From the NCBI GenBank assembly GCA_012033015.1, contig JAAUPS010000003.1, positions 1-64,000 on the forward strand: a DNA stretch of 64,000 nt. The letters are read 5' to 3'. Shown here piece by piece: positions 9,810-19,024 of this stretch (positions within the stretch are counted from its first letter, which is position 1; each line of letters starts with the position of its first letter). The notes below the pieces were generated by a model. It worked only from the letters and a program-made list of their open reading frames with translations. It did no database searches and was not told where the DNA came from. The translations under genes were made by a program, and so were the position numbers. The DNA comes from Phormidesmis sp. RL_2_1 (lineage in GTDB: Bacteria > Cyanobacteriota > Cyanobacteriia > Phormidesmidales > Phormidesmidaceae).

Positions 9810-10415
9810 ATGATAAGCAGTTCTTCTGAGGTTCATGCGATTTCTGGCCGAGGGCTGCCCTTAGTCGGCAACGATATCGATACCGATCGAATTATTCCGG
9901 CTCGTTTTTTGCGGGCCATTACGTTTGACGGACTTGGCGAGCAGGTCTTTGCCGACGATCGTCAGCAGTTGGCCTCCCATCCTTTCAACCAGCCCCAATA
10001 TCAAGGGGCTAGCGTGCTGGTGGTCAATCGAAATTTTGGCTGCGGCTCTTCTCGCGAACATGCTCCTCAAGCGATCGCTCGTTGGGGCATTCAAGCTTTG
10101 GTTGGCGAAAGCTTTGCCGAAATATTTTTTGGCAACTGTGTGGCCATGGGCGTACCTTGTCTGAGTGCCGACAGTGCCGGGGTGGCGGCTTTGCAACAGC
10201 TCATTACCCATACACCTGCGATCGCGCTCAAGATTGATTTAGATGAAATGACGCTGCAAGCTGGAGATTTTTCGCTACCGGTGACTATGGCTGCTGGCCC
10301 TCGGCAGATGTTTGTCAAAGGGACATGGGATGCTTGCGGTCAGCTAGTGGCGCAGGCCGATACGATCGCCCAAACGGCTGCCCAGCTCCCCTATATCCAT
10401 TGGGCAGCAGGATAG
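9810..10415 (+). CDS. leuD: 3-isopropylmalate dehydratase small subunit
   Basis: The swivelling subunit of the LeuCD isomerase in leucine synthesis; it forms the active site with the Fe-S large subunit LeuC, which is not in the window. 201 residues. Seen: [14 protein letters not shown] (about 22-35) and the substrate-recognition loop [13 protein letters not shown] (about 76-88), followed by the conserved AEIFFGNC. The ATG has gagg 8 bases upstream. The last 20 residues ([11 protein letters not shown]) are extra but common in cyanobacterial LeuD. Confidence 0.97.
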   Translation: MISSSSEVHAISGRGLPLVGNDIDTDRIIPARFLRAITFDGLGEQVFADDRQQLASHPFNQPQYQGASVLVVNRNFGCGSSREHAPQAIARWGIQALVGESFAEIFFGNCVAMGVPCLSADSAGVAALQQLITHTPAIALKIDLDEMTLQAGDFSLPVTMAAGPRQMFVKGTWDACGQLVAQADTIAQTAAQLPYIHWAAG

Positions 10416-10447
10416 TTTCAAAGAGGGTAGAAAGGGTCATGGCATAA

Positions 10448-10933
10448 CTAGGGGGTTGGCCACTGGGAATAGGGATATTTCACCAAACTGGCATTGTAAT
10501 ATTGGGGTTTGCCTGAGACTTCCTCACCCAGCCATTCGGGCCGCTCAAAGGGCTGATCCTCACAGTGCAGTTCGACTTCTGCCACAATCAGCCCGGCATT
10601 TTCCCCTGCAAATTCATCAATGTCCCAAATGACATCGCCCAAGGGTAATCGATAACGCGTTTTTTCAATCAGCGGTTTGGCGCACAAGGTTTCTAGCATT
10701 TGTTGCGCATCACCCAAGGGAATTTCATATTCAAACTCAGAGCGGGTGAGTCCTTGGGTGCCTCGAATCGGCCCTTTAAGGGTGAGATACCCTCGGGTGC
10801 CAGCCGTGCGTACCCGGACACTTCGACCTGATTGAACGGTAGGAATATAGCCCTGGCAGTAAGCTAAACCCGTAGCGAGTGCTTTCCAGTTGTTATTTTT
10901 GACCAAAAACTTTCGTTCAATTTCTTGGGCCAT
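10448..10933 (-). CDS. CYTH-domain protein (probable inorganic triphosphatase)
   Basis: 161 residues covering a full CYTH fold. The N-terminal EIERKFLV is the metal-binding ExExK motif, followed by RVRTAGTRGYLTLKGP and, near the C-terminus, DIDEFAGENAGLIVAEVEL, together giving the charged residues of the triphosphate tunnel. Short bacterial CYTH proteins of this type usually hydrolyse inorganic triphosphate with Mg or Mn; adenylate cyclase or thiamine triphosphatase activity is possible but less likely at this length. Confidence 0.9.
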   Translation of the reverse strand: MAQEIERKFLVKNNNWKALATGLAYCQGYIPTVQSGRSVRVRTAGTRGYLTLKGPIRGTQGLTRSEFEYEIPLGDAQQMLETLCAKPLIEKTRYRLPLGDVIWDIDEFAGENAGLIVAEVELHCEDQPFERPEWLGEEVSGKPQYYNASLVKYPYSQWPTP

Positions 10934-10999
10934 CGGCTTAAATAGGGATTAAATCGGGAGAAATGGTAATCGGTTTGAGCTGAGCCAGTTGAAGAAACA

Positions 11000-12016
11000 T
11001 CAGTTGAGATACAAAAATACCTCTACTTCTTTGGGCGAAGGCAGCGCTGCGATCGCCCCTGGTCGAGTAGTTGTCAAAGCGCCTACCGCACTGGCGTAGG
11101 TAACGATCTCGCGAACAATATTGGCATCTTTTAAGCAGCCTGGGCCTTTTTGCATGAGCCGATGAATAAACCCAGCGGTAAAGGCATCACCGGCCCCTGT
11201 GATCTCTTCTACATCTACTTTAAATTCGGGAACATGACCAGAAATTTGCCGAAAGCAATAGGTGCACCCTTGCGCTTCGGCCATGACTAAAACACCCTTC
11301 AAATGAGGAAATTGTTGGGCAATTGCTTGGGGCGAGTGCGTTCCAAATAACCACTCAGCCTCGTCGTCAGAGACCTTTAAATAGTGCACCTGTTTAAGTA
11401 AGTCATACACCCGGCCAGGTGCTTCTGCCGGGTTTGGCCAAAACATAGGCTGCCAATTGACATCTACTAAAATCGATAGCTGATTCGCTTTCGCCAGGCT
11501 CAGGGCCTTTTCGACCGATTGGCGAGTATCGCTGTAGGCCATCGCTACAGTGCCCAATACTAAAAAATCAGCACCAATGAATAGGTCATCTTCAAGGCCA
11601 TCAGCAAATAAGTGGGCATCGGCAAACACCGTCGGATCGCTTTCGCTAAAACCGGCAAAAGTGTGATGGCTATGCCCCAATGCAGACGACAGGCTGTCGG
11701 TCTGGCTGGTGGTATACAATACCTGACGCGTAGGCGCTTTGAGCCTGCGCTGTACGCCGCGATGGCCAACGCCCATATCAGTGAGCAATTGCATCAGGGC
11801 ATCGCCCCAGTGGTCACTGCCCACCGCACCGACAAAATCAGCGCGATCGCCCAACTTAGAGATCGCACAAGCCACATTCGCAGGTGCCCCGCCCGGTAGC
11901 GGCAGCCAGCGCGTCACTTCACTACGAGGCACCCCAGGGCGCTCAGCAAAGCAGTCAATCAAGATCTCTCCTAGACAGATAGCACGCTTCACAGGCCCTT
12001 TCAGTGACGACTTCAA
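11000..12016 (-). CDS. PfkB-family sugar kinase (fructokinase-like)
   Basis: 338 residues, ribokinase fold. The N-terminal block GEILIDCFAERPG is followed by the PfkB signature LPGGAPANVACAISKLG (about 41-57), VGSDHWGDAL and, near the C-terminus, the second signature EEITGAGDAFTAGF with the catalytic Asp and anion hole GAGD. Fructokinase is the closest match by motif spacing; another sugar substrate cannot be excluded. The frame starts with TTG; a GTG eight codons in (11992), after aaaggg, is a good alternative start. Confidence 0.88.
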   Translation of the reverse strand: MKSSLKGPVKRAICLGEILIDCFAERPGVPRSEVTRWLPLPGGAPANVACAISKLGDRADFVGAVGSDHWGDALMQLLTDMGVGHRGVQRRLKAPTRQVLYTTSQTDSLSSALGHSHHTFAGFSESDPTVFADAHLFADGLEDDLFIGADFLVLGTVAMAYSDTRQSVEKALSLAKANQLSILVDVNWQPMFWPNPAEAPGRVYDLLKQVHYLKVSDDEAEWLFGTHSPQAIAQQFPHLKGVLVMAEAQGCTYCFRQISGHVPEFKVDVEEITGAGDAFTAGFIHRLMQKGPGCLKDANIVREIVTYASAVGALTTTRPGAIAALPSPKEVEVFLYLN

Positions 12017-12040
12017 TGGTTAACGCTCTTTAAGCATGTG

Positions 12041-13012
12041 TTATTTTAAGCGTCGCAGCACATATTTCGAAATATCTTCCAGCGCCTGACGAGACTCTGA
12101 CGGCCGTAGTTCACCCAGACAATCAAGCGCGTGCTCCACATGATGCATCGCCAAATCGCGCGAGCGGCCAATGCCTTGGCTAGAATGTACCCATTCAATC
12201 GCCTGTTCAAAGTCGTCGGGCTGAGAAAACTTGCGATCAATCAAAGCCTTGAGGTAAGGCATCTCTTCCATGGCATAGAGCACCGGGGCCGTGAGATTAC
12301 CGCTCAAGAGATCTGAGCCTGCTGGCTTGCCCAAGACCTCGCTCGAGCCCGTGAAATCTAGAATGTCATCGACCACTTGATATGCCAAGCCCAGACTACG
12401 ACCAAACTGATAAAGATTTTCAGCCATCGCTTCTGGAACGTTACTCAGCACCCCTACCGCCTTAGCGCTGTTGGCAATGAGCGTTGCCGTTTTGTAATAG
12501 CTTTTCTCTAGATAAGCATCAATCGATAGCGTCGTGTCAAAATGCTTCAGCCCTTGCCGAATTTCACCTTCTGCCAAGTCCATAATCACCCTCGAGAGCA
12601 GCTTAACGACTGCCAGATTATCCAGGTTGGCTAAGTACCAAGATGATTGGGCAAAGAGAAAATCACCAGCAAGTACCGCCACCCGGTTATCAAAGAGGCT
12701 ATGAACAGTAGGCACGCCTCGTCGAGTAGCTGACTCATCGACGACATCGTCGTGAACCAGACTAGCCGTATGAATCATTTCAGTAATTTCGGCCAAACGA
12801 CGGTGCCGTGAGGTAATGGCACCGTCAGGTTGGGTGGCTCTAGCGAGCAGCAACACGATAGCCGGACGGATGCGCTTACCCCCTGCACCAAATAAGTGCT
12901 CGGCAGCAGCATACAGAATCTTGTGGCGGGCACCCACAAGATTTTTCAGATTATCAGTAAGGAGCGCTAAATCGGCTTCTACGGGCGAAAAAAGGGAGGT
13001 TGCTGAGGTCAT
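12041..13012 (-). CDS. sds: solanesyl/all-trans polyprenyl diphosphate synthase
   Basis: A 323-residue trans-prenyltransferase that extends allylic diphosphates with IPP to make the plastoquinone side chain. Seen: GGKRIRP (44-50), the first Asp-rich motif HDDVVDESATRRG (87-99) and the second YQVVDDILDFTG (about 215-226). The residues before the first Asp motif (HTASLVHDD) are small, which fits a long-chain rather than C15/C20 product. Its ATG lies in a divergent, gene-poor region. Just downstream on the same strand (25 bp) is the sugar-kinase gene. Confidence 0.93.
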   Translation of the reverse strand: MTSATSLFSPVEADLALLTDNLKNLVGARHKILYAAAEHLFGAGGKRIRPAIVLLLARATQPDGAITSRHRRLAEITEMIHTASLVHDDVVDESATRRGVPTVHSLFDNRVAVLAGDFLFAQSSWYLANLDNLAVVKLLSRVIMDLAEGEIRQGLKHFDTTLSIDAYLEKSYYKTATLIANSAKAVGVLSNVPEAMAENLYQFGRSLGLAYQVVDDILDFTGSSEVLGKPAGSDLLSGNLTAPVLYAMEEMPYLKALIDRKFSQPDDFEQAIEWVHSSQGIGRSRDLAMHHVEHALDCLGELRPSESRQALEDISKYVLRRLK

Positions 13013-13100
13013 GGAGTACGCGACTCAGGCGGATTAGGTTACGAAATTTTAAGCTGTCTTTCTTTATTCTAAGCTATCGTGCTGGCAAAGGGACTTTTCC

Positions 13101-13220
13101 ATGAATGAGTCCAAGCGAGTTAGCCCCAAAATGCTGCTCAATAGGCGATATGCGGATAGCTTTTGGCCGGACTTGGATACCCAAAAGCCAATGAATCAGG
13201 CTGATGGCTGGGCTCATTGA
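13101..13220 (+). CDS. candidate small ORF, unknown
   Basis: 39 codons beginning MNESKRVSPKMLL, preceded by an aaaggga element 6 bases before the ATG. The product is hydrophilic with no recognisable motif. Support is only the start context and the absence of any other gene here, so this may be chance. Confidence 0.25.
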   Translation: MNESKRVSPKMLLNRRYADSFWPDLDTQKPMNQADGWAH

Positions 13221-13943
13221 GGCGTTCATCGCTGGGCTGAAAGGGATCATCTAAGGCAAAAGCTAAAAACATTCTAAAACGCCTAAAAATGTGAAAAAAA
13301 ATTCAATCAAAACCTTTCAGATAATTAATCCTTATGATAGTATTGAAATACAGAAGACTTATGTGACAGCTTTAGTTCCTAATGTTTTTTGCACGTTTTG
13401 CTGAGTTACTCATCTTATCTCTTTGATAAGAGACTCGTCAGAAAGAGACCCGTCAGAGATCAGTTTGATATTTTCATTCTTACATCCATATTTTGTTTTG
13501 GATGGAGAGACAAATATCTCAAAAGCGTGCTTTAGGTTTAACGCTTCTGCAAAATCCTGTACCAAACTTCGATCACAGCACACCTTTTTTAGGTTGCCTG
13601 ATCGTAATAACTTTAAGTCTTAGGTTGTGTATACCAAAGACGGATAGCTTGGGGTAGGTTCGCAGCTCTGCGACACAGAACTGTTTACGCTACAACACTA
13701 ACGTTTCAACATGGTTTCCCATGGGTGATGAAGTGCTTCAGCTTCGTCGATTTCTTGGGTGATACTTGTTACGTAAGTGAACCGCTGAGTAATCAGAGTT
13801 TGTGGTGCCGGTTTAGATATTAGGAAGTTACGTGAGCAATCATTTGCCTGTGGTTGCTTAGGTGGAGCTTTTGATAAGACTTTTTGGCTAGGTGGTGGAG
13901 TTTTTTGTACGTGCTTTAGTCCGTTTTTAGCTTGTTGTTTGCC

Positions 13944-14060
13944 ATGTCAACCCTTTCTTTTAATGCCAGTCCGATTGCGATTGTTTTGCCTGCTTTAGGA
14001 TATTTGCTGACGGTTTATTTTGTGATGATGTGGATGAGTTCGAAGACATCAGACTTTTAG
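13944..14060 (+). CDS. candidate small single-helix membrane protein
   Basis: 38 residues beginning MSTLSFNASPIAIVLPALGY, with one hydrophobic helix (about residues 10-32) and a hydrophilic end MSSKTSDF, the layout of small photosynthetic or respiratory subunits. It does not match PsbI/J/K/L/M/T/X/Y, PsaI/J/M, PetG/L/M/N or Ycf12 as I remember them. A perfect intrinsic terminator follows 139 bp downstream on the same strand, which supports a transcript here. The ribosome binding site is weak. Function unknown. Confidence 0.45.
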   Translation: MSTLSFNASPIAIVLPALGYLLTVYFVMMWMSSKTSDF

Positions 14061-14198
14061 TGATTATTTTGATCCTAAAATGATGAGCTAAGCTGCCTTT
14101 AATCTCAGTCTTTAATGCACCATCTTTAACCGTTTTGTGACTCGTTTTTGTAATTTGCTTAGATACCTATATTGCTTAGATACCTAATTGCTTAAAGA

Positions 14199-14229
14199 AG
14201 CTCTCACGTCATCTGTGAGGGCTTTTTTT
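14199..14229 (+). terminator. intrinsic terminator
   Basis: agctctcac (14199-14207) pairs with gtgagggct (14215-14223) around a 7-base loop, followed by a run of seven T. There is no annotated gene upstream on this strand other than the 38-residue ORF, so it marks an otherwise hidden rightward transcript. Confidence 0.9.
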
Positions 14230-14272
14230 ATGCGATGGCTTTGGTGCGATGGCTTTGGGGTTTGAGGAGGCT

Positions 14273-14333
14273 GTTAGCCAAGTGTAAAGGCATTCACACT
14301 TGGCTAACTCGACCAAAGCTATAGCTTTGGTCG
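14273..14333. repeat. double palindrome element
   Basis: A 13-bp hairpin (14273-14285 with 14296-14308, arms gttagccaagtgt / acacttggctaac) is followed one base later by a 24-bp perfect palindrome (14310-14333, cgaccaaagcta then its mirror). The sequence tggctaactcga also echoes the inverted-repeat family at 6367 and 36083. Confidence 0.75.
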
Positions 14334-14463
14334 CTTGGCTGAGGTACAGCGCGCTGGCGTAGCCTCGCCGTCGGCGTTATGCATCCGGGTACCGCTATAT
14401 AGCGTTTCTCACTTGGCCTGATGGTCCATTGGAGGTAAGGGTTTCATCACCGCGTTCAGCAGA

Positions 14464-15393
14464 CTAAACCTCTGGAGAAGAGGCCCCGCTCATGCTGAGT
14501 GATGCCCTAGTTGATGCCGGACTCTGCATTGTTTCTAATGTGGCCACGGGCACTTGTGCCACGTCTGGACGATATCCTAGCCACTGTTGCGAAACATGGG
14601 CAAATTGCTCTGGCTCACCACTGACATAAAACTGTGTTTTTTGGGGCAGCTTTGGATGATTTTTAGGTTGGGTGTGCTCTAGGGAGGGCAGTCGGTTGAG
14701 TCTCAAAATAGCTAGCTCTTGAGCTGCCGCAATGGTTAGGTGCTTGGCTGGATCAACTAAGGTGATGGACTTAGGCAAAAATTGCTTGAGGACAGGTGCT
14801 AGGTGGGGGTAATGGGTACAGCCGTAGACCAGGGTGTCAATGCCTGTTTCTACCAGCGGCTGGATGTACCTTTTGGCAACAGCTAAGGTGTACGGATCGT
14901 GGATGCGATCGCCCTCAATCAACGGGACAAATTCCTGACAGCCCACCTGCCAAACTTCAGCAGTGGGATTAATTTCTAAAATGGCTTGTTGATAAGCATT
15001 ACTCTTCGCCGTTGCCTGGGTTGAAATCACGCCAATTTTTTTGCCATTTTTGACCGCAGCACGAGCACCAGGCAAAATAATGCCCAAAATAGGAATCGGA
15101 AATTCTGAGCGCACTTCTTCTAGGACTAAGGCTGAACTGGTATTACAAGCCATAATGATCATCTTCACCTCGAGCCCCATCATCCAAGCAATGATTTCCC
15201 GCACAAAACGTAAAATCTCACCCTTGGAGCGATTGCCATAGGGCACTCTGGCCGTATCCCCAAAGTAAATGACTGACTCATGGGGAAGTTGAATGAGCAT
15301 CTCGCGTAATACGGTAAGACCACCCACGCCACTGTCGAAGACACCAATCTTGAAATTGGAGCGCAATTGGCTGGACAGGGCTGGAATGCTCAT
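14464..15393 (-). CDS. murI: glutamate racemase
   Basis: Makes D-glutamate for peptidoglycan. 309 residues. Seen: KIGVFDSGVGGLTVLRE (15-31), YFGDTARVPYGNRS (43-56), the first catalytic cysteine MACNTSSA (Cys83) and the second in LVYGCTHYPHLAPVL, so both acid/base cysteines are present. The last 60 residues after PKTQFYVSGEPEQFAH are a low-complexity tail. The ATG is the only sensible start. Nothing adjacent belongs to cell-wall synthesis. Confidence 0.97.
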   Translation of the reverse strand: MSIPALSSQLRSNFKIGVFDSGVGGLTVLREMLIQLPHESVIYFGDTARVPYGNRSKGEILRFVREIIAWMMGLEVKMIIMACNTSSALVLEEVRSEFPIPILGIILPGARAAVKNGKKIGVISTQATAKSNAYQQAILEINPTAEVWQVGCQEFVPLIEGDRIHDPYTLAVAKRYIQPLVETGIDTLVYGCTHYPHLAPVLKQFLPKSITLVDPAKHLTIAAAQELAILRLNRLPSLEHTQPKNHPKLPQKTQFYVSGEPEQFAHVSQQWLGYRPDVAQVPVATLETMQSPASTRASLSMSGASSPEV

Positions 15394-15797
15394 AGGTAAA
15401 TATGCTCACTTTATGAAGCGCGTGAATGTTGTATAGAGTTTAGTCGGATTTGGAAATTTTACAAGCCTTAATTTTTACGTTTCGAGCAGCCCATGTACCA
15501 AAATGGGCCTGCGAGCGTTAAAAGCAAAGCTAAATAATTCCTACAAGGCTTACTGATGAAAATACGGAACTTTTTCTCAAAAGATGTGTAAAAAATGATC
15601 AACATGCATTTGATCCCACTGGTTATTGGATTGCCCATAGGGCTGCTGGGCAACCGCAACGGGCAAAGCGATTGAAATAACTAGCTGAATAATCAGTGGA
15701 ATAGCCAGTGAAATAACCAGTTATTCAGCGCGATTAGGGGGATCGCGCTGAATCCATTGACAAGTTTTTTACATCACAAAGGCTTCACGCCGTAAAT
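15394..15797. other. spacer between murI and the antiporter gene
   Basis: Contains the upstream region of murI and, at 15723-15753, a 12-bp perfect stem. A short frame at 15468-15659 lacks any family-like feature and is not called. Weak taactagctgaataa-like repeats occur near 15680. Confidence 0.5.
15723..15753. terminator. hairpin after the antiporter gene
   Basis: attcagcgcgat pairs perfectly with atcgcgctgaat around a 7-base loop, about 45 bp past the stop of the leftward antiporter gene. There is no long T-run, so termination is probable but not certain. Confidence 0.55.
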
Positions 15798-17330
15798 TCA
15801 CTCAGTAGCAGATTCAGTGGCCGCGATTACCTCAGCAGTGGCAGTCGTTGCGCCTTCTGTCGCCCCAGCTATTTCAGCAGATACGGCATCATCTAGGTCA
15901 TCGTCGCTATCAAAGACGAGTCGCAACAAAGGCGGGGCAATAAACGTGGTAACAATCACCATAACGATAATAGCGGCATCTAGCGATTCTGAAAGCACGC
16001 CACTAGCAGCACCAACCCCTGCAAAGACTAAGCCAACTTCTCCCCTCGGAATCATGCCGAAGCCGACTGCCAGCCGATTAATACCAGGTTGGCCGAAGAC
16101 CGCATAGCCTGTAATAGTTTTCCCAATAATGGCCACAACCACTAGAAAAGAGGCAATAATCAGCCCCTCACGATTAGCGGGCACCAGTGGGTTGAGCACG
16201 CTGATATCGGTGCGAGCCCCCACCGTGACAAAGAAAACCGGCACGAGCATATCAGCAATCGGTGTAATTTGCTCTTCTAGCTCTTTGCGCTTAGAGGTTT
16301 CTGCGAGAACCAACCCAGCGGCAAACGCGCCTAGGATAGTTTCTAGCTGAATAGCCGCCGCAATGTAGGACAGCACAAACGCAAATATCAGTGAGGTAAT
16401 AATGAGCTGCCCGCGCGTTTGTAGCTGATCGACTAGGAAAACAAATAGCGGGCTGAGGAGGCGACCAATGAAAATAGAGCCAATCAGAAAAGCAGCGGCT
16501 CCAAGCACTAGGTAAACAACGTTTGCAATTTCGATTTCGCCTGTTTTCGCCAAGCTGGCAACAACAGCTAAAACGATAATCCCGAGGACATCGTCCAGCA
16601 CGGCTGCACCGATGATAATTTGCCCTTCTCGGGAACTGAGCTGCTGCATTTCAGCCAGCACTTTAGCAGTGATGCCAATGCTGGTAGCTGTTAGGGCCGC
16701 ACCGGCAAAGACAGCAGGAATAGTGCTGATGTTGAAGAAAAAGATCAGCCCGGCTGTGCCTGCAATAAACGGGGCCAGTACACCAACAACCGCGACAACC
16801 GCAGCCTGTGGCCCAACACGAATGAGTTCTTTGAGATCGGATTCTAGGCCAATCTCGAACAGCAGGATAATGACGCCGAGTTCGGCCAATACGGAGAGTG
16901 CTTCGCTTTCCCCACTAAAAACCTTGAGCAGCCCCTCAGGCTCTATGCCAGCCGTCATTTGAACCATGTCCATCAAGGCAGAGTGAGGAATATTCGCGCC
17001 TTCTGGAAAGACAATCAGATGTAGAGCAGAGATGCCAACGACGACACCGCCAACGAGTTCTCCTAAAACAGAGGGTAGGTTGAGGCGAGCGCAGATCTCA
17101 CCGCCTACTTTTGCCGCAATAAAAACGGTAATTAGGCTAAGTAAGACACCCGCTAGCACTAGCGAGCCGACTTCGGCTTCATCTACTTCGGCGAGCAAAG
17201 GGGATAATTCCGCCAGGAAGCTTGAGTCAACAGGCTGAGGCCATAGGCTGATTAAGCAACCTCCTAAGAAAAAATGACTTAATGAATCTGTAAAATGGTC
17301 TGTCAAACCGAGCCATCCGAGGTCAATCAT
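15798..17330 (-). CDS. cation:proton antiporter (NhaS3-like, CPA2)
   Basis: 510 residues with about a dozen hydrophobic helices. Seen: an N-terminal extension of about 60 residues, then LPSVLGELVGGVVVG, GVIILLFEIGLESDLKEL (the membrane Glu/Asp region), AALTATSIGITAKVL and AAVLDDVLGIIVLA carrying the conserved DD pair needed for Na+/H+ exchange in CPA2 proteins. The closest known relative is Synechocystis NhaS3, a thylakoid Na+/H+ antiporter. The C-terminal 35 residues are Ala/Thr/Glu-rich and disordered. Confidence 0.9.
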   Translation of the reverse strand: MIDLGWLGLTDHFTDSLSHFFLGGCLISLWPQPVDSSFLAELSPLLAEVDEAEVGSLVLAGVLLSLITVFIAAKVGGEICARLNLPSVLGELVGGVVVGISALHLIVFPEGANIPHSALMDMVQMTAGIEPEGLLKVFSGESEALSVLAELGVIILLFEIGLESDLKELIRVGPQAAVVAVVGVLAPFIAGTAGLIFFFNISTIPAVFAGAALTATSIGITAKVLAEMQQLSSREGQIIIGAAVLDDVLGIIVLAVVASLAKTGEIEIANVVYLVLGAAAFLIGSIFIGRLLSPLFVFLVDQLQTRGQLIITSLIFAFVLSYIAAAIQLETILGAFAAGLVLAETSKRKELEEQITPIADMLVPVFFVTVGARTDISVLNPLVPANREGLIIASFLVVVAIIGKTITGYAVFGQPGINRLAVGFGMIPRGEVGLVFAGVGAASGVLSESLDAAIIVMVIVTTFIAPPLLRLVFDSDDDLDDAVSAEIAGATEGATTATAEVIAATESATE

Positions 17331-17672
17331 GCTGTTTGCGGCTACTCATCGTTGTCTAATGTACATGAGTTGCCGGGGTATGGTGTGTTCATTTGGTCAT
17401 AAGTCAAAGCCTAAAATTGACTTACTATTAAGGGTTTGGGCAAATGATTGACGTCAAACGGACGCAAATATATCGGCTGCTTTTCTATCCGAATCTTGAA
17501 GTAGCGTTGCCCAAAGTTTCAAAGTTTCATGAATAATTTTTATTCATGGATAATTTTTATGACCTCATCAAAGCCCATCCCAAAACAGAATCTAGCTAAA
17601 CGAAATCTAGCTCAACAAATCTAGGGCTCAACGAAATCTAGGCTTAGCGAGTCTAGGCTAGCTCATAAACCC
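17331..17672. other. promoter region of the antiporter gene with hairpin and repeats
   Basis: Upstream of the leftward antiporter gene and downstream of the amidase gene. It contains a perfect 9-bp hairpin with a 3-base loop (17528-17548, catgaataa / ttattcatg) and several degenerate aacgaaatctag repeats at 17585-17660. No gene seen. Confidence 0.5.
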
Positions 17673-18485
17673 CTATCCAAAAACACGATGCTTGAGCGAG
17701 GGCATTTGGCGGCGTACCTGCTCTAACCTAGATGGGTTAATCTCTGCGATCGCCATGCCTACATTGTCGCCTGCATCGGCTAGGGTAATGCCCCACGGAT
17801 CGATAATCATGGCATGGCCATGGGTTTGGCGGCGGGCATTGTGAAAGCCGGTTTGCGCCGGAGCGATCATATAGCAGGTGTTTTCGATGGCCCTAGCTTG
17901 TAATAAAACCTGCCAATGATCTTTACCGGTGAAGGCTGTAAAGGCAGCCGGGACAATCAGCACTTCAGCGCCATCTTTTGAGAGCTGGCGGTACAGCTCA
18001 GGAAAGCGGACATCGTAGCAGACTGAAATGCCGATATTGCCTAATCTGGGGGAACTGTACACTTTGGGCAAAGCGCTGCCGGAAGTGACATCTGCAGATT
18101 CTTGATAGGTATTGCCGTCAGGGAGATTAACGTCAAACAAATGAACTTTGTCATACCGAGTAAGTTCTTCCCCATTGTCATTGACCAGCAAAGCCCGGTT
18201 GTAGGTGCGGCCATCAGGGGACGGGACTGGGTAGCCGCCGCCTAGGAGGGTAATGCGGTAGCGCTGGGCCATGGTTTTGATAAACTTTTCGCTCGCTTTG
18301 CAGATTTCTTCGGCTCGTTTGAATTTGGCATTTTCGTCACCGAGGAAAGAAAAGTTTTCAGGTAGGGTAATGAGTTCGGCACCACGACGGGTGGCAAGGT
18401 CAATTAATTCTTCGGCTTGAGCTAGATTGTGATCTAAATCAGGCACGCTGGTCATTTGTAACGCCGCCGCTAGATAGGGCTTCAT
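17673..18485 (-). CDS. carbon-nitrogen hydrolase (Nit1-like amidase)
   Basis: 270 residues, nitrilase superfamily. The catalytic triad is visible: Glu43 (LPENFSF), Lys113 (RYDKVHLFD) and Cys156 (GISVCYDVRFPE). The YDKVHLFDV and CYDVRFPELYR motifs fit the Nit1/Nit2-type branch, so deaminated-glutathione amidase (metabolite repair) is a likely role; omega-amidase is the alternative. The ATG starts in the divergent region shared with rplU. Confidence 0.92.
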   Translation of the reverse strand: MKPYLAAALQMTSVPDLDHNLAQAEELIDLATRRGAELITLPENFSFLGDENAKFKRAEEICKASEKFIKTMAQRYRITLLGGGYPVPSPDGRTYNRALLVNDNGEELTRYDKVHLFDVNLPDGNTYQESADVTSGSALPKVYSSPRLGNIGISVCYDVRFPELYRQLSKDGAEVLIVPAAFTAFTGKDHWQVLLQARAIENTCYMIAPAQTGFHNARRQTHGHAMIIDPWGITLADAGDNVGMAIAEINPSRLEQVRRQMPSLKHRVFG

Positions 18486-19024
18486 AGGTCTCGCAAATGC
18501 TTTTTTAGGACAGACAAATTTTCGCAGGCAGATAGGTTCGATCAGCAGATTCCATCAGCAGAAAAGCAGGACTTATTTTGCTAACGCTATAGTCAGGGCC
18601 TTACAGGCTGTGCACTGCAGGCTTTATTGTACGGGCTAACTGTACGGGATGGATGATTTCTTGTTGAAAGGCCCCCTTGACATTGAGGGGGGATTACTCA
18701 GACAATGTTAGCCTTGTGAAAAATGCTCGGATCAGGTGAAAAGGCGATCAGTTAAAGGATGAGCAGTTGAAAAGGTAGTTGAATAAGGCATTGTCTGCAA
18801 AGGCAATATTTCAATTATCGTCAATTATCGTCTTAGCTGATATGGTCTCAACTGTCTCAGTAGCAGTTATTCGATTTGACACTTGATTTGAAGGTCATCC
18901 GACTAAAGATCATTTGACTGATGGGCGCTTGCAAGTCGCTCTTGATGGCTGCTTTTCATGGTTGTTGATGCCAGTTAGTGTTGGCTTTGCCTACCTGTAC
19001 GGCAAAAGGAAAAGATAAGGAATT
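18486..19024. other. divergent spacer, long leader of rplU
   Basis: No gene seen. A short hairpin (about 18669-18690, ccccct / aggggg) and a doubled tcaattatcg lie here. The 540-bp length ahead of a ribosomal operon leaves room for an autoregulatory leader, but I see no defined RNA motif. The rplU ribosome binding site aagga is at about 19017. Confidence 0.4.

Larger units (their letters stand above)
13013..14463. other. gene-poor 1.45-kb region with tiny ORFs, terminator and palindromes
   Basis: No conventional gene. It contains two candidate tiny ORFs (13101-13220 and 13944-14060), a clear rightward terminator (14199-14229), a 13-bp hairpin (14273-14308), a 24-bp palindrome (14310-14333) and a partial copy of the hairpin family at 14376-14402. 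The stretch 13380-13940 has small hairpins such as tcgcagctctgcga near 13658 and could be a long leader or non-coding RNA; this cannot be decided from sequence alone. Confidence 0.55.

Noticed and set aside
13423-13623. 66-codon frame in the gene-poor region
   Set aside because: No ribosome binding site, no motif and unusual composition; likely chance.
15468-15659. 63-codon leftward frame upstream of murI
   Set aside because: No recognisable feature and it overlaps low-complexity sequence.
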